A stretch of 64,000 nucleotides of DNA from Symsagittifera roscoffensis (lineage: Eukaryota > Xenacoelomorpha > Acoela > Convolutidae). A program made the translations under genes and the position numbers. Under the pieces are notes generated by a model. That model was not told the origin of the DNA, did not search any database, and saw only the letters and a list, made by a program, of their open reading frames with translations. Location of the stretch: positions 94,169-158,168 of the forward strand of contig NW_026971334.1 of the NCBI RefSeq assembly GCF_963678635.1. The letters are read 5' to 3'. This document shows, piece by piece, positions 52,609 through 63,552 of the stretch (its first letter is position 1; each line of letters opens with the position of its first letter).

Positions 52609-52984
52609 AATATTGTTAAATAGATTCGGCTCAGGCATGAAGGGTCATCAAGCGATGATGCGATTTGAAAAAAGGAGACAAAGGGACGATGAATCGATAG
52701 ACAGGTTCCTAGATGATCTTGAGAGCTTGAGAAGAAGGAGTGACCCGGCGGAATCTACCAATCGAAGGAACTTCAGCATCGCCTCAAAGTTCATTGATGG
52801 GGTAAAGAGTGATGACTTGAGAACGATGTTAGCAACGTACTACACATTGTTGAAAGACAGTGCATCAACTCCAGAAGAGATGAGGCAGAAGTCAAGAGAG
52901 TACATGCTGATGAAACCCAAGAAATACTCGTACTCAGACAACAGGAACACACAAGGGGGGAGTCAGCCACAAAGGTGGTCATAG
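52550..52984 (+). pseudogene. gag: Gag of A2, capsid part
   Basis: It continues the capsid domain (KIFEILLNRFGSGMKGHQ) to a TAG at 52982-52984 where A1 has TGG (Trp). It is in frame with the following entry, so the break is a nonsense mutation. Confidence 0.75.
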
Positions 52985-53002
52985 TACAAGCCCAGAGATG
53001 AC

Positions 53003-53755
53003 ATGGACAAACGCAGATCATGTGCTAACTGCGGGTCAGCTGATCATCATGTGGCGGATTGCACGACATACAAACAGGGCATGAAGAGTTTGGGATATGC
53101 ACCTGATGAGGAAGATATGAGCCAGATGGAAGAACACGAGTTCTATAGTGGCTTGATCATCACAATAGGTGCAATATGCTTCTTCTGCAACCAAGAGGGG
53201 CACTTCAGGATGGACTGTCCGTTGTTTTGGGAAGCGGTCAAGAATCAGAGTCATCTAAAACACAAGTTGGCGCTAGCAGCGGTGCAGAACCAGAGAAACA
53301 TACAAAGTGAATTTGAGACGAAAAACCTAGAAAGACCAAGTGCGGAGCTACCAACGAAAACAGTGAAAGCTGTAACACAATGTAATAGTGCAGTAGAGGC
53401 CACGGCGAAGAACGCCCTAGAAATAGATTTTGAGAAGGCGGCAGCGGAGGCCATCAATAAAGTGAAACAGGACCTGGCGGCGAAAGAAATAGAACAACGA
53501 CTGAAGCAAGAGATTGAAAGACAGAAAATGAACGAGGCATTAGGTTGCTCGCAGTCAATACCAGAGGCTGTAGCGGGGTCGACAAAAAATGGAAACTGCA
53601 ACACTGTAAAAATGGTTACAGGAAAGCCATTTGGCATAACAAAAATTGGGGCAAGAATAAGGTCAATAATCACTGTGGGCGGCCACGAAGTAACGAGAAA
53701 CTTGAGCGAACCAAGTGACCAGATAATAATGCACATTGATGTGTACGCAGGTTAA
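53003..53755 (+). pseudogene. gag: Gag nucleocapsid of A2 with both zinc knuckles
   Basis: Here both CX2CX4HX4C knuckles are intact: CANCGSADHHVADC and CFFCNQEGHFRMDC. The first is the one deleted in A1. A Lys/Glu-rich helix follows. The frame ends at a TAA (53753-53755) where A1 reads TAC. Confidence 0.8.
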
Positions 53756-54145
53756 TTGAAATGTATAAGCCCACAAACGACTTCTAGAGCACTGAGGGCA
53801 TTACTCACGAGAGGGGGTAGCAAGTCGGTACGTGTTGATAACAGGTACACAGAAGCTTATGGTCGACATGAGGTGATGCTAAATATAGATGGAATCAACA
53901 TCTATACGAAAACAATGATAACATGTGATGAAGACCTAATTGGGCAAATCTACGTGGGAAAACAAGAGTTGAAAGTGAGATCAACTGGACATTGCGCCAT
54001 GCTCGAAGAAGATGCAATGCACATCGGGACAGAGGCAGATGTGACAGGACACGTGCTAGACATAAGTGGCAAAAAGACTCAGTTACGTGGGTTAGTTGAT
54101 ACGGGAGCAGTCTTGAGTGTCATACCAATCGAAACTTGGGAATGA
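53756..54145 (+). pseudogene. pol: Protease N-terminal half of A2
   Basis: It is in frame with the previous entry. The active site D-T-G-A is at 54098-54109. The frame ends at TGA 54143-54145, exactly 15 codons later, as in A1. Confidence 0.8.
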
Positions 54146-54421
54146 ATGGGCTTCAACAAAGATGATTTGATAGATTCGAGAATACGGTTGTCAGCTGCAA
54201 ACAAAGGGGCCCTGCGGTTGTTGGGCAGAACGCCGATAATAGCCCTCAATCTGGGGGAACGTAACCTGTGGATGAGCTTTCTTGTGGTAGAAAACCTAGA
54301 GGAGTCTGGCCAATTTATTTTAGGCAGAGACTTCATCAGGAACTTTGATGTAGCGATTGATCTAAACAACGCAATGTTCAGGATACGGAACCCGGATAGG
54401 AGGTACGCAATCAACCGGTAA
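54146..54421 (+). pseudogene. pol: Protease C-terminal half of A2
   Basis: It starts ATG directly after the TGA, in frame, and contains the ILGRDFI protease motif. A 1-nt deletion near 54413 (relative to A1) ends the frame. Confidence 0.8.
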
Positions 54422-54429
54422 ATTTAATA

Positions 54430-55170
54430 ATGGCAAATGAAACCGAAGCACCGGTATTCTTGAGTAGGAGGGTGAGGCTAAAGGTGAACGAGGTGGCGAT
54501 TGTAAGCTTACGAATGAAAAATTACAATGAACTAAGTGACAACAAGCAGGTATGCGTAGTCCCGAATCCAAATAGTCAAAGTGCTGCTGTTTTAGGAAGA
54601 TCCTTTTCGATTACGAAGAGCGGCCTCTGCGTGAGTGTCTTGTTAAATACCCTTGAGATGCCAATCACGATACAGAGGGGGAGAAAACTGGGATATGCTT
54701 TACCTGTAAAAACTCGATATGAAATGACTGAAAACCATAAACAAAATGAAGTTGTTGATTGTCCCAATCATAGGGAAAAAATTTGTATCTTGAGACGATT
54801 GAATAAAATAAAAGATTCATCAGGTCTTGTGAAGTCACTTAAGTCAGAGACAGACGATGGACTATCGAGCTGTTCGAATTTCCCGGAACGGCCCACATTA
54901 GACGAAATACAGGGTGATAAACCGGTTCTACCGGAAATTGAACACTTAAGAGACAAGTTAACGGACGAACAGCTCGAAGCCATCAAGGACGTACTAGAAC
55001 GGAACGAAGAGGTTTTTTCAAGACATAAGGCAGACATCTGGTGTTGTAATTTTGTTGAGCATGAAATAGAACTTGAGGAAAACGCAATACCGCACAGGGA
55101 GGGGGCGAGGCGCATGACCCCACACAAATCGGATGCGTGTAGAAAGGAGATTGAAACGCTACTAGAGTAA
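54430..55170 (+). pseudogene. pol: Pol linker of A2 before RT
   Basis: Collinear with A1 about 8682-9418. It carries the conserved stretch KADIWCCNFVEHEIE and the RT start region HREGARRMTPHKSDACR. The frame ends at a TAA (55168-55170) where A1 codes for Tyr. Confidence 0.8.
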
Positions 55171-55173
55171 TAC

Positions 55174-56043
55174 ATGACAGAACCATCCAAATCACCGTGG
55201 GCGTGTGGAGTAGTGATGGCCAAAAAGAAAGGCGACCAGTTGAGGTTTTGTTGTGACTTTCGATACCTGAACTCCGTCACGGTGAAGGATGCCTATCCCA
55301 TACCTAGGATTGTTGAGAGACTCTCGAAGTTAGGTGATGCAAAATTTTTTACGACTCTTGATTTAGGCTCGGCTTTTTGGCAGGTACCACTCAGGAAGCA
55401 GGACAGGGACAAGACAGGGTTCGCCTGCGAGTTGGGTCTGTTTCAATGGAAACGGATTCCGTTTGGACTTTGCAATGCTACAGCAACGTTTCAGCGGTTG
55501 ATCGCACACGCGCTGATAGGCGTGACGAAGAAATATGACAATCTGGTATTGTGCTATGTGGATGACGTGGTAATAGCGACACCCACACTAGAGGACCACA
55601 TTGAGAGACTTGACGAAGTATTTGCGTGTATGAAGAGGTCGGGGCTGAAGTGCAAACCATCAAAGTGTGAGATAATTAAGGACTCGATAAAATACTTGGG
55701 CAGGATGGTGGACAAACACGGCATCAGACCAGATCCAGACGCAGTAGAACCAGTTCTAACTTGGAAATCGCCGAAAACGGAACACCAATTGATGAGCTTT
55801 CTGGGTTTTGCAAATTACTATAGAGAATTCGTCAAAAGCTATGCAGATAAGGTTTATCCGATGCAACAGTTAATGAGGCACAATGCCAAGAAGTTCACGT
55901 GGAATAACGCAGCGGAAGAGTCATTCCAGAGAATAAAGAAAGAGTTGTGCGAGGTACCAGTACTAGGGATGCCAACAGAAAAGGGGATGTACGTACTGGA
56001 TACGGACGCGCCGGTAGTAGCGATATCTGGAATTATCCACTAA
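55174..56043 (+). pseudogene. pol: Reverse transcriptase and RNase H start of A2
   Basis: It contains FCCDFRYLN, DLGSAFWQVPL and YVDD (about 55555-55566). It also has the whole thumb/connection that is frameshifted in A1 (FLGFANYYREF) and the RNase H opening LDTDAPVVAISGI. The frame ends in TAA (56041-56043) where A1 reads CAG. This is the best-preserved RT in the window. Confidence 0.88.
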
Positions 56044-56070
56044 GAACAAGAGTGGAACGGGAAGACAGTC

Positions 56071-56691
56071 TTGAGACCAATAGCGTACGGGAGCAAAGTC
56101 CTAAGTGGCACGGAAATGAAGTACGGAGCACCGAAAGCAGAGATGTCCCCGGTGGTTACCTTTGTCGAGAAATATAGGGCATACCTAGGCAGTGAGCCAT
56201 TCAAGTTGCGAGTCGACAACCGGGCACTAAGCTGGCTGGAGACGTACTCAATGGACCAACGTTACATTGGGAGGTGGATAGTTCGCCTGGACGGATACAA
56301 TATGATAATTGAGCACAGAACACGAGACAAACATCAAAATGCTGACAGCTTGAGCAGGAAGACGGAGTTCTACGAGAGACAAGAACAGAGGGAGGCAGAT
56401 AGACCTGAGGTCAAAGATGGCTTCTCCTTCATGGACAAGGAAACGTATTACAGTCTTCCTCTCACGAGATGGTTGGACAAATCAGGCAAACGAATAGAAG
56501 ATCACCCCGAGTTACCAAAAGAAACTACGAAAGAAACAATCTTGAGAAAGAACCGAGGGATGCCGATAGGAATAATGCTCAAGTCAAAGATCGTGAGGGA
56601 GACGCTCAAAGCAAAAGGCAACGATCTCAACCAGGTAGAGACGGGGAAGCACAAATATACGAAGACTGAAAGGGGTTACTCGAGAAACTAG
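56071..56691 (+). pseudogene. pol: RNase H and linker of A2
   Basis: RNase H motifs are present (AYGSKVLSGTEMKYGAPKAE, VDNRALSWLETY, QNADSLSRKTEF). It is collinear with A1 10319-10900. A frameshift at about 56650-56690 ends it. Confidence 0.8.
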
Positions 56692-56705
56692 CAGATGATA
56701 AACCC

Positions 56706-57050
56706 GTGATTCAAGAAAACTGTAAGGAGGAACCTGAGGTCACAATACTGCGAAAGAGCGGGACAGCTAGTGATAGAAATATCTCGAATGTGACTAACCT
56801 TGATGGGAAGGAAGTGGTGCAGTCACTGGTTGAGAAGATCCCAGCTGAATTACTTGAACAGACTAGAGTCAGGAGAAAGAGAGTGGAATTCAAGGAAGAA
56901 GCTGAATACCTGGGACAGGTCAAGAGTCCGGGGAGCGATCCACGTCCACAGAAGAAGAAAACACTGAAGGAGAACATTTTTCCGGGGAGTGTGAAATGTG
57001 GGATGAGGACTCGGAAGCGAGCAGTGACAATCAAGATAGTCTCTGCATGA
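56706..57050 (+). pseudogene. pol: Pol inter-domain linker of A2
   Basis: Charged, low-complexity linker between RNase H and integrase, matching A1 about 10955-11300 in order. There is no catalytic motif. A further shift near 56930-57000 passes the coding into the next frame. Confidence 0.65.
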
Positions 57051-59086
57051 TATTGGCAGAAGAAAAGATTAGACACCACGACAGGGAATTACAAACAGAT
57101 CCGTCCTCAGGAACCTTCAACTTGGACGTGCAGGAAATACGAGGTGGTGAAGAACTTGAAAGGATTGCAGTTTCGAGGAAGCCCTTTAGGGAGCTATCAT
57201 GCAATTCAAACGTGAGGACAAATCTGGTGCCGGAAGACGACATGAAGGTGGTAAGGAGGATAGTATGCGTGAAGCTGAACGACGACGTCCACAACCCTGG
57301 GGAGATGAATGGGCAGATCATGGCGCTGAAGGAACATGTCAAAGCGAGATATAGGCTGTCGGACCTGATAAGAGCCCAGAAAAATGACAAGATGACAAGC
57401 AATCTCTCCAAATGGATCCGAACGGGGTCCAAGGAGAAAGGGGAACTTGACGAAGACCGCCACAAGATCCTGAGCCAGTTCTACAAAGAGAGGAAAGAGT
57501 TACTCTATCACACGGCTGACGGGGTGGTAGCATGCAAGAGAAAAGACGAAGACAAGATACTACACAAGCACAACCTCATCATATTACCACAATTATATCA
57601 GACAGAGGTGCTGTTCAGATCACATGATCAAATGGGGCACCAGGGGATAGACAAAGTGCAACAAAGAATACTTCACAGGTTTGATTGGCCAGGATTGAGG
57701 AAAGCCTGTGAGAGGTGGGTGAATGCATGCCTGGCATGCTTGCAAGTGAAAGACCCAAGGAAGATGAAATTCCCACTCAAGTCGGTGGAAAGCTCGGAAT
57801 TTAATGAAGTGGTGCAAATAGACCACCAGAAGATCTGTATGACGGAGTCGTGGTATAACCAGATACTGGTTATAATTGATCACTTCACAAAACTGGCAGA
57901 AGCGGTGCCGTGTCAAACAGCTTCGGCAGAGGAGACTTGTGACCACTTGATAACTCATTGGATATCAAGGTATGGTTGTCCAATGACTTTTCAGTCAGAC
58001 AACGGCAAGGCCTTTGTGGGGGACTTGACTAAGGAATTGATGAAGAGGTCACACATTGCTCAAGCACACTCAACGACTTACCATCCTCAGACCAACGGGC
58101 CGGTAGAGAGACAGAATAGAACGCTGGTGAATATGCTGAGGGTATACTGCTCTAGATACATGGCGGACTGGGATAAGTATCTGCCTCAAGTCGTAGGGGC
58201 ATACAACAGTACTCAACACTCAACGACGGGAATCAGTCCATTCATGATGTTGACAGGCAAAGAGAGAGCGATGCCCCTGACGTTCTTTTATCCGGAGTAT
58301 GAAGGAAAGAGAACGTCGCCTCAAGCTTATGTGAAAGAGGCGATCAGGAGACAGCAGGAAATAAACGAGCTATGCAGGAGGAACACTGCGCAGGCACAAA
58401 TGAGACAGCGCAAGAAATATGATGAAAAAATATTACTGGCGAAGCCATATGAAGTGGGCCAGTATGTGTGGGTTTTCCAGAATGTGATACCGCCCAAAGG
58501 GACGAAGAAACTACTCAAGAAATGGAGAGGACCATTCATGATAACTGAAGTACATCAACAAGGACGGTTCTACCGTTTGAGTACTGGGCGAGCAGCACAT
58601 TATGAGAACCTGAAGCCTCATGTCCCATCCCCAGAGGACTGGTGTATACCAAAGGACATGGAGGGACTAGAGTACCTACTGGTGGAACCAGCATGTGAAG
58701 TGAATGAAAAAGGCACCAGAGATAAGAATGATGGCAATGAGAATTTGAGTTTGGATGACAATGAAAGAATAGACGCGGACTCTGAAGCGGAATCTTTTTT
58801 GGAAGAAGATTCGAACGATCCGGAGCTAGGTGAGGTGCCGAGGTGGACTGAACCAGACTTGTCAATACCTGCGGGGACAAAGAGTGGCAATCGCAAACGC
58901 ACAGGCATGAGGTACAACAGGTATGGGGACGATTTCCTGATCGACAAGATACAGCCCGATGACCTAGGTAAAGAACTAATAAGTGTGGGCGAGCTAACGG
59001 CAGATGGTGAATGGCGGATCATCGATGATAATGAACACTACCCGCAGGAAGACTACTCGACACCGGAACAGGAGATGGATTTATAA
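56996..59086 (+). CDS. pol: Integrase and acidic tail of A2 (696 aa)
   Basis: It contains the zinc site (HDQMGHQG and CLACLQ), the catalytic core with VVQIDHQK, FQSDNGKAF (more canonical than SDNSKAF in A1) and GPVERQNRT, and the KWRGPFMITEV module. After it comes the same acidic tail with the basic NRKRTGMRYNRYGDDF block. The TAA at 59084-59086 (GAA in A1) is a nonsense mutation, because the frame continues open below. Confidence 0.85.
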   Translation: MWDEDSEASSDNQDSLCMILAEEKIRHHDRELQTDPSSGTFNLDVQEIRGGEELERIAVSRKPFRELSCNSNVRTNLVPEDDMKVVRRIVCVKLNDDVHNPGEMNGQIMALKEHVKARYRLSDLIRAQKNDKMTSNLSKWIRTGSKEKGELDEDRHKILSQFYKERKELLYHTADGVVACKRKDEDKILHKHNLIILPQLYQTEVLFRSHDQMGHQGIDKVQQRILHRFDWPGLRKACERWVNACLACLQVKDPRKMKFPLKSVESSEFNEVVQIDHQKICMTESWYNQILVIIDHFTKLAEAVPCQTASAEETCDHLITHWISRYGCPMTFQSDNGKAFVGDLTKELMKRSHIAQAHSTTYHPQTNGPVERQNRTLVNMLRVYCSRYMADWDKYLPQVVGAYNSTQHSTTGISPFMMLTGKERAMPLTFFYPEYEGKRTSPQAYVKEAIRRQQEINELCRRNTAQAQMRQRKKYDEKILLAKPYEVGQYVWVFQNVIPPKGTKKLLKKWRGPFMITEVHQQGRFYRLSTGRAAHYENLKPHVPSPEDWCIPKDMEGLEYLLVEPACEVNEKGTRDKNDGNENLSLDDNERIDADSEAESFLEEDSNDPELGEVPRWTEPDLSIPAGTKSGNRKRTGMRYNRYGDDFLIDKIQPDDLGKELISVGELTADGEWRIIDDNEHYPQEDYSTPEQEMDL

Positions 59087-59137
59087 CAGAGTGAGATAGA
59101 GAGGAGGGAGAATACGAACCTGAGGATATTAGAATGG

Positions 59138-59935
59138 ATGCGCGATGTCAAGAACGAAAGCGAGGAAGGACAGAGCATACAGCAAGTTGACATATCAGCG
59201 GGGAAGTACATGAAAACGGAGGATCCTCTTTTCGGCTGGACGGCAACTGACAGCCCGCTCGACATTCCGCCAGATAATTCAGACCCAGCATCATCGACGG
59301 GGACGTCGATAAATGTTTTTGTCCGGGGAGTGGGGGTAGGACTTACCCACACCGAAAACTTGATGATAAAGAAACTCAGAGAAGTGAGAGAAAAGTGCGG
59401 ACTGGAACTGGAAGGGGAGGAGGCCGAGCCTACCATAGGACGGAATTTCAAAACGAAGTTTGAAATACCAAACGAATACTCAGAAAATATCCTGATAACG
59501 GATAGTGACTACATTCTGTCAGACAGGACTAGCGCAATCTGTATCACGGCGGACATGAGTTTCAAATCAAGACTGGAAGCTGACTTCAAAAGAGAGTACC
59601 AGAACGTGGAGTTTCTGTTTAGACAGAAACCAGGAATGGGAGGAATGGCAGCGCTTCCACCATCAGTAGCACAACTCCCGGGCAAACACCTGTGCTTCCT
59701 AGTGACGTGGGTCAATGACAGGAACACGATCGATCCCGAACACGTGATGTTGGCACTAACAAGACTACGAGATTTCATGATTGAAAGAGGGATAACGGAG
59801 GTCTCAATACCGGTGTATGACCCAAACATGGGCAAATTGAGCCCAAGGGAATTGTACTCTATCCTACACGTGGTCTTCGCCGAAACTGAGATAACGGTGC
59901 ATCTTCACAAGAAATACTACTTGAGCATCGCCTGA
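59138..59935 (+). CDS. Pol C-terminus of A2 with intact macro-domain-like module (265 aa)
   Basis: It is in frame with the integrase ORF beyond the TAA. The macro-like module, split in A1, is continuous here from about 59500 to 59935: TSAICITADMSFKSR, FKREYQNVEFLF, LCFLVTWVND, a helix with MLALTRLRDFMIERG, then VSIPVYDPNMGKLSPREL and VVFAETEI. Length (about 145 aa) fits a compact OARD1/TARG1-type macro domain. The usual GCG-D loop is D-P-N-M-G-K-L in this copy. It is preserved similarly in A1 and A2 despite their divergence. Confidence 0.5.
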   Translation: MRDVKNESEEGQSIQQVDISAGKYMKTEDPLFGWTATDSPLDIPPDNSDPASSTGTSINVFVRGVGVGLTHTENLMIKKLREVREKCGLELEGEEAEPTIGRNFKTKFEIPNEYSENILITDSDYILSDRTSAICITADMSFKSRLEADFKREYQNVEFLFRQKPGMGGMAALPPSVAQLPGKHLCFLVTWVNDRNTIDPEHVMLALTRLRDFMIERGITEVSIPVYDPNMGKLSPRELYSILHVVFAETEITVHLHKKYYLSIA

Positions 59936-60392
59936 GTCGGGTACGCGGGGGTCTCGAGTTGGGCATGAGGGAAGAATCTCGAGTTAGGTGTGGGGGTGAC
60001 AATTAATATTTTAAATGATTGATGGTGCTAAAACATAAAATGAATCTGCATGTTTTTAGAAAATTTCCAATTGAACTATTTTAATAGGACAAATAGGAAA
60101 GGGTTTTAACTATAGTAGTAAAGGGGGTTAGGAACACAGCCTGTCGGTCTAAAAATCGGGTGTTATTTTCAGATTGATTTGGTAAATTCAAATTGACTAC
60201 CCAACTGTATTCAATTGAAGAAAGAGAACGCAAAGTGAACGATATCTCAAGAAGCAAGCTCAAGCTGCTAAAGTGAACTCATGTTGCTAAGGTAAACGCA
60301 AGTTGCTAATACTCAAGTTGCTCAGGTAGAACTTAAGTTGCTCAGGTAAAACTCAAGTTGCTAATACTCAAGATCACTTGGAAATCACGGAA
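59936..60392 (+). other. Spacer before the accessory cassette, A2
   Basis: No gene is seen. Acceptor-like TGTTATTTTCAG ends at 60172. A CTCAAG-bearing array (about 60245-60372) follows, with repeated CTCAAGTTGCT and AAGTTGCTAATACTC-type units. The A1 spacer has CTTGAG units of a different sequence at this place. Confidence 0.6.
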
Positions 60393-61451
60393 ATGGCAGA
60401 TCGATTCTGGAAATCCATGCCATCGGCTTTGAAAAAACCCACATTTGACGAATTTTACAGACGTCTGAGGGACCTGGATTATACTCAAGTGGACGAGAGA
60501 ATGGCAGTGATGTTGAATGCCATCCTCCAGTTGGAGGAACAGGGCGAGTGTCGGGAGTCTGCGACAGAAGCGGTTTTGATGGTAGGCTACACCACTGATG
60601 GAATATCCAATCAAGAGCAAACCAGGTGGCTGTCCTGGAACGTGGATGGAGCAATAAGGGGGTTCGATTTGGCAAGGAACCCTGGCTTGAGTAACAATAC
60701 TGAGTATGGTGCAGGGGAGTTCCCACTGCCGGTCAGACCATCAGTCAGATCCACGGGCCAGAGCACGAGCAAGACATCATTGATGTCACGGGCACATCAA
60801 ACGGGGGAAGCGTATCCGGACGTCAGTATCATGAAGAGAGAGCTTGAGAGGACTCCGCGGGAGAGGAACAAGGCGAACCTCGACCGGGATCAAGCGGTGG
60901 TCGAGAGAGATCAGGCAAAATTTGAGAGGGATCAAGCGCGGAGGGAACTGGACATGTTGAGAGCTGAACAGCTACATGCAGAAAGGGTGCGAGACAATGC
61001 CGCGAATTGCGAGCAGCTGAAGTCGGAGCTTGAAAGGATCCAGCAACGAAAACGCGAGCTCGACATGCAGAAAGGGGCTAGGCCCAAAGAGCGGGTGGTG
61101 ACCGGCTCAAGACCAGAGTCACGTATGGAGGTGGATGAAGCTCCTAGATCGAAGGGACGATTTAACCTCGATCGCGCGGCTCAAGAACATATGAACGAAG
61201 GGTTGGAGGTGTGCATACCGTCTGAATCAGCGTCCTCCCTGCGTGGTCTAGAGACACAAGTAATACGCCCGTTGATGGACGTCGCGCTGCCTGGATATAC
61301 ACCAAGTTCGAGCCCGGGTAGTAGTCAGGTGAGTGGTAGCTCGTCACGACTGAAAGAGTTTCACGAGCGGCTACAGCTAAGGAGTCGCGAGAGTCCAGCA
61401 AGAGTGGACTTACCCTCGATGTGGGGGAGCAACCTGTCAGGAGTGTGGTGA
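60393..61451 (+). pseudogene. Accessory ORF2 of A2, N-terminal part with coiled coil
   Basis: The ATG at 60393 (MADRFWKSMP) is the clean start that reveals the frameshift in A1. The N-terminal 100 residues look globular (FYRRLRDLDYTQVDERMAV). A coiled coil follows with four seven-residue units of the xxRDQAx type where A1 has a different number and arrangement. It ends after a 1-nt deletion near 61425 in a WxE/R-QPVRS region. Confidence 0.7.
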
Positions 61452-61795
61452 TCTCGAGTTATAAGAAGAATACGGTTTGTAAATACCACAGGCACAATCG
61501 GATGGACTGGAGCACGGCGCAGAGAGACAGGAGAGATTGCTTCTATGACGCGGCTTGGGTGGAATACCTCACGCAGCCACGCATGCCCGAGGGGGCGGTC
61601 CACCTGATCATAGGGGACAGCTTGTTGCGGGTGCTGACCCGGATCCAGTCCCATTGGCAAACGGGGATCTTGAGCTTCGCTGGAGCCGCGACGCCGCAGA
61701 TGCTAGCGACACTTGAGATGCTAGGGATGGCAAGAGTATTCACGGTGACTCTGATGGTCGGGACGAATGATGTGTCCAGGGGGGAAGCAAGGTAG
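61421..61795 (+). pseudogene. SGNH hydrolase-like domain of A2, N-terminal half
   Basis: It carries the GDS block (HLIIGDSLLRVL), the Gly block (SFAGAATPQ) and the GTND block (LMVGTNDVSRGE). The frame ends at a TAG (61793-61795) where A1 reads AAA (Lys). Confidence 0.65.
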
Positions 61796-62125
61796 GTGAC
61801 GAGGCTGCACGACAAGATGAGCTGCATTCTCGAGGAATTGCGGATTCAAATGGATCCGGCCATTCTTACGGTGTGCACCATCCCTTACAACATGAAAGCG
61901 GATCAACATGCAATGGAGATGAACACAAAAGTGCGAAACCTTAACGAAATAATCAGGCTGATACACCAAAGAAGCGTCCTCCCCGTTGGGCTGTTGGACG
62001 TGGCCGAGCAAATGGAGCTATCTGCTTTCCCTGACGATGCATCCTCGGATGGGATTCACTTTGATAGGCCCAGAGGGGTGGAGTGGTTGAATGACGTCTT
62101 CCAAAGGCACATAAGCGCATTTTAG
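61796..62125 (+). pseudogene. SGNH hydrolase-like domain of A2, C-terminal half
   Basis: It is in frame with the previous entry after the TAG. It ends with SDGIHFDRPRGVEWLNDVF, whose D-G-I-H supplies the expected Asp and His. A TAG at 62123-62125 replaces a Glu codon of A1. Confidence 0.65.
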
Positions 62126-62238
62126 GCAGAGTTGCTAGAAACGGCACAGGTCACGTTAGGACCACCCCCAAATCCACCCTTCTTCAACCCGAGGGCTTTG
62201 TCCAGTCTAGAGACAGTTCGAGGAACAGCCGGACCAAG

Positions 62239-63552
62239 TTGCCGGGCGCCGCGCCCATTGAGGCTGATGAGGCAACGTCATCAACTCCTCAGGGATCGAT
62301 ATTATCGTCGGTGGTGGTGGCGGAGAAGAAGAAGCCGGAGAGACCAGCGGAGACCAGCAGGTCGAAATATGTGGAGAAGGTCAAGGAGCTGGACGTGGAA
62401 GACCTGGAGTGCAGGCTGGAGTTAGCGAAAGCTTTGGGTCTTGAGCGGGTGTCGCACGAAGACTTGGGTAGACACCAGTGCGTGGACTGGCTGAAGGCTC
62501 ACGAGACACACTTCTCGAGAGCGAAAATGATGGAGACGGCGGATCTGACTGGGATTCCCACAAAATCGGTGATGGGACCTATTAACTACAGACCTCTCAA
62601 GTCATTAGGGAGTCCGGGACTCGTGGTGGAGCCTCCCAAACCTCGAACCAGCATTGCCAGGATTGGGGTAGCCACTCCAGCACAGTTGAGGGTGGTGGAC
62701 AAGCTGATGGATCCGAGAGAAATGGAATTACCAGACGCCGCGTATGAAGGTACGAGATTAGCCAATGACCCCAGATACGGGAAACCCTGCGGGAATACGC
62801 AGCTGGCCAAAACCTTGGCAGTTTATGACAGGGCAGACACAGCCGCAGCGAGGGTGGTCATCGTGGCGGGATCGGACTTTGAGGGAACGTCTCCTAAATT
62901 GTTTTGGCCGGAAACTCTGATAAATTCAATGCCGGGAGCGGAGCTAAACCAGATGTTAACCCTGGTGGTGGCAATAAAATCGGAGATGCCTTGCGAGCCT
63001 GAGCTACTGCTGTTTGCAGGGATGAACGATCACTTGCATAAGACGGGGTTTCTTGAGCAGCTCGAGGGTGATGAACCTACACCGAAGAACATCTGGGAAG
63101 CCATCCAGACATTATTTGCAGCCATGAATGAAGTACAAGAGAACGTTGCCTCTCGATTTGGCTCCAAGACAACAGTAGCGTTCACGACGTCCCTCGGGTA
63201 CGCGAGCATGCCTCCGGCTCTGCAATTTGTGTATGCGATCTTGATCTTGATAGCAGAAGGGAATGGATGGCGTATTCTGATGGCAGCTCCCAATCGGGAA
63301 CTGGAACCTACGAACTTGAGACTTCGCAGATCAGAACTCGCGGCGGCGTGGGCGGATGTGTCCCACGCGTTGAGGGGCTTTTACGAGTTGGCTGACATCC
63401 TCATCGTATTGGACGAGGTCCTCTTGCTAGAGATATCTAACTTCGCTAAAGCTCAGTCCGATTATAGGGGACGATCATCCAGTGGTGACTCATCTGACGG
63501 CCAGTCTGTGGTTTCGAAACATGGAGTTGACCATCACAAGCTCCACCAGTAA
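62239..63552 (+). pseudogene. Accessory ORF2 of A2, middle region with second Rossmann-like segment
   Basis: Collinear with A1 about 16610-17810. It contains VSHEDLGRHQCVDWLKAHE, VVIVAGSDFEGTSPK, ELLLFAGMNDHLH and ILIVLDEVLLLEIS. In A2 the Asn-Asp-His after Gly-Met is closer to an SGNH block III than in A1 (Asn-Ile-His). A short deletion near 63445 breaks the frame; the last 35 residues are out of frame. Confidence 0.65.
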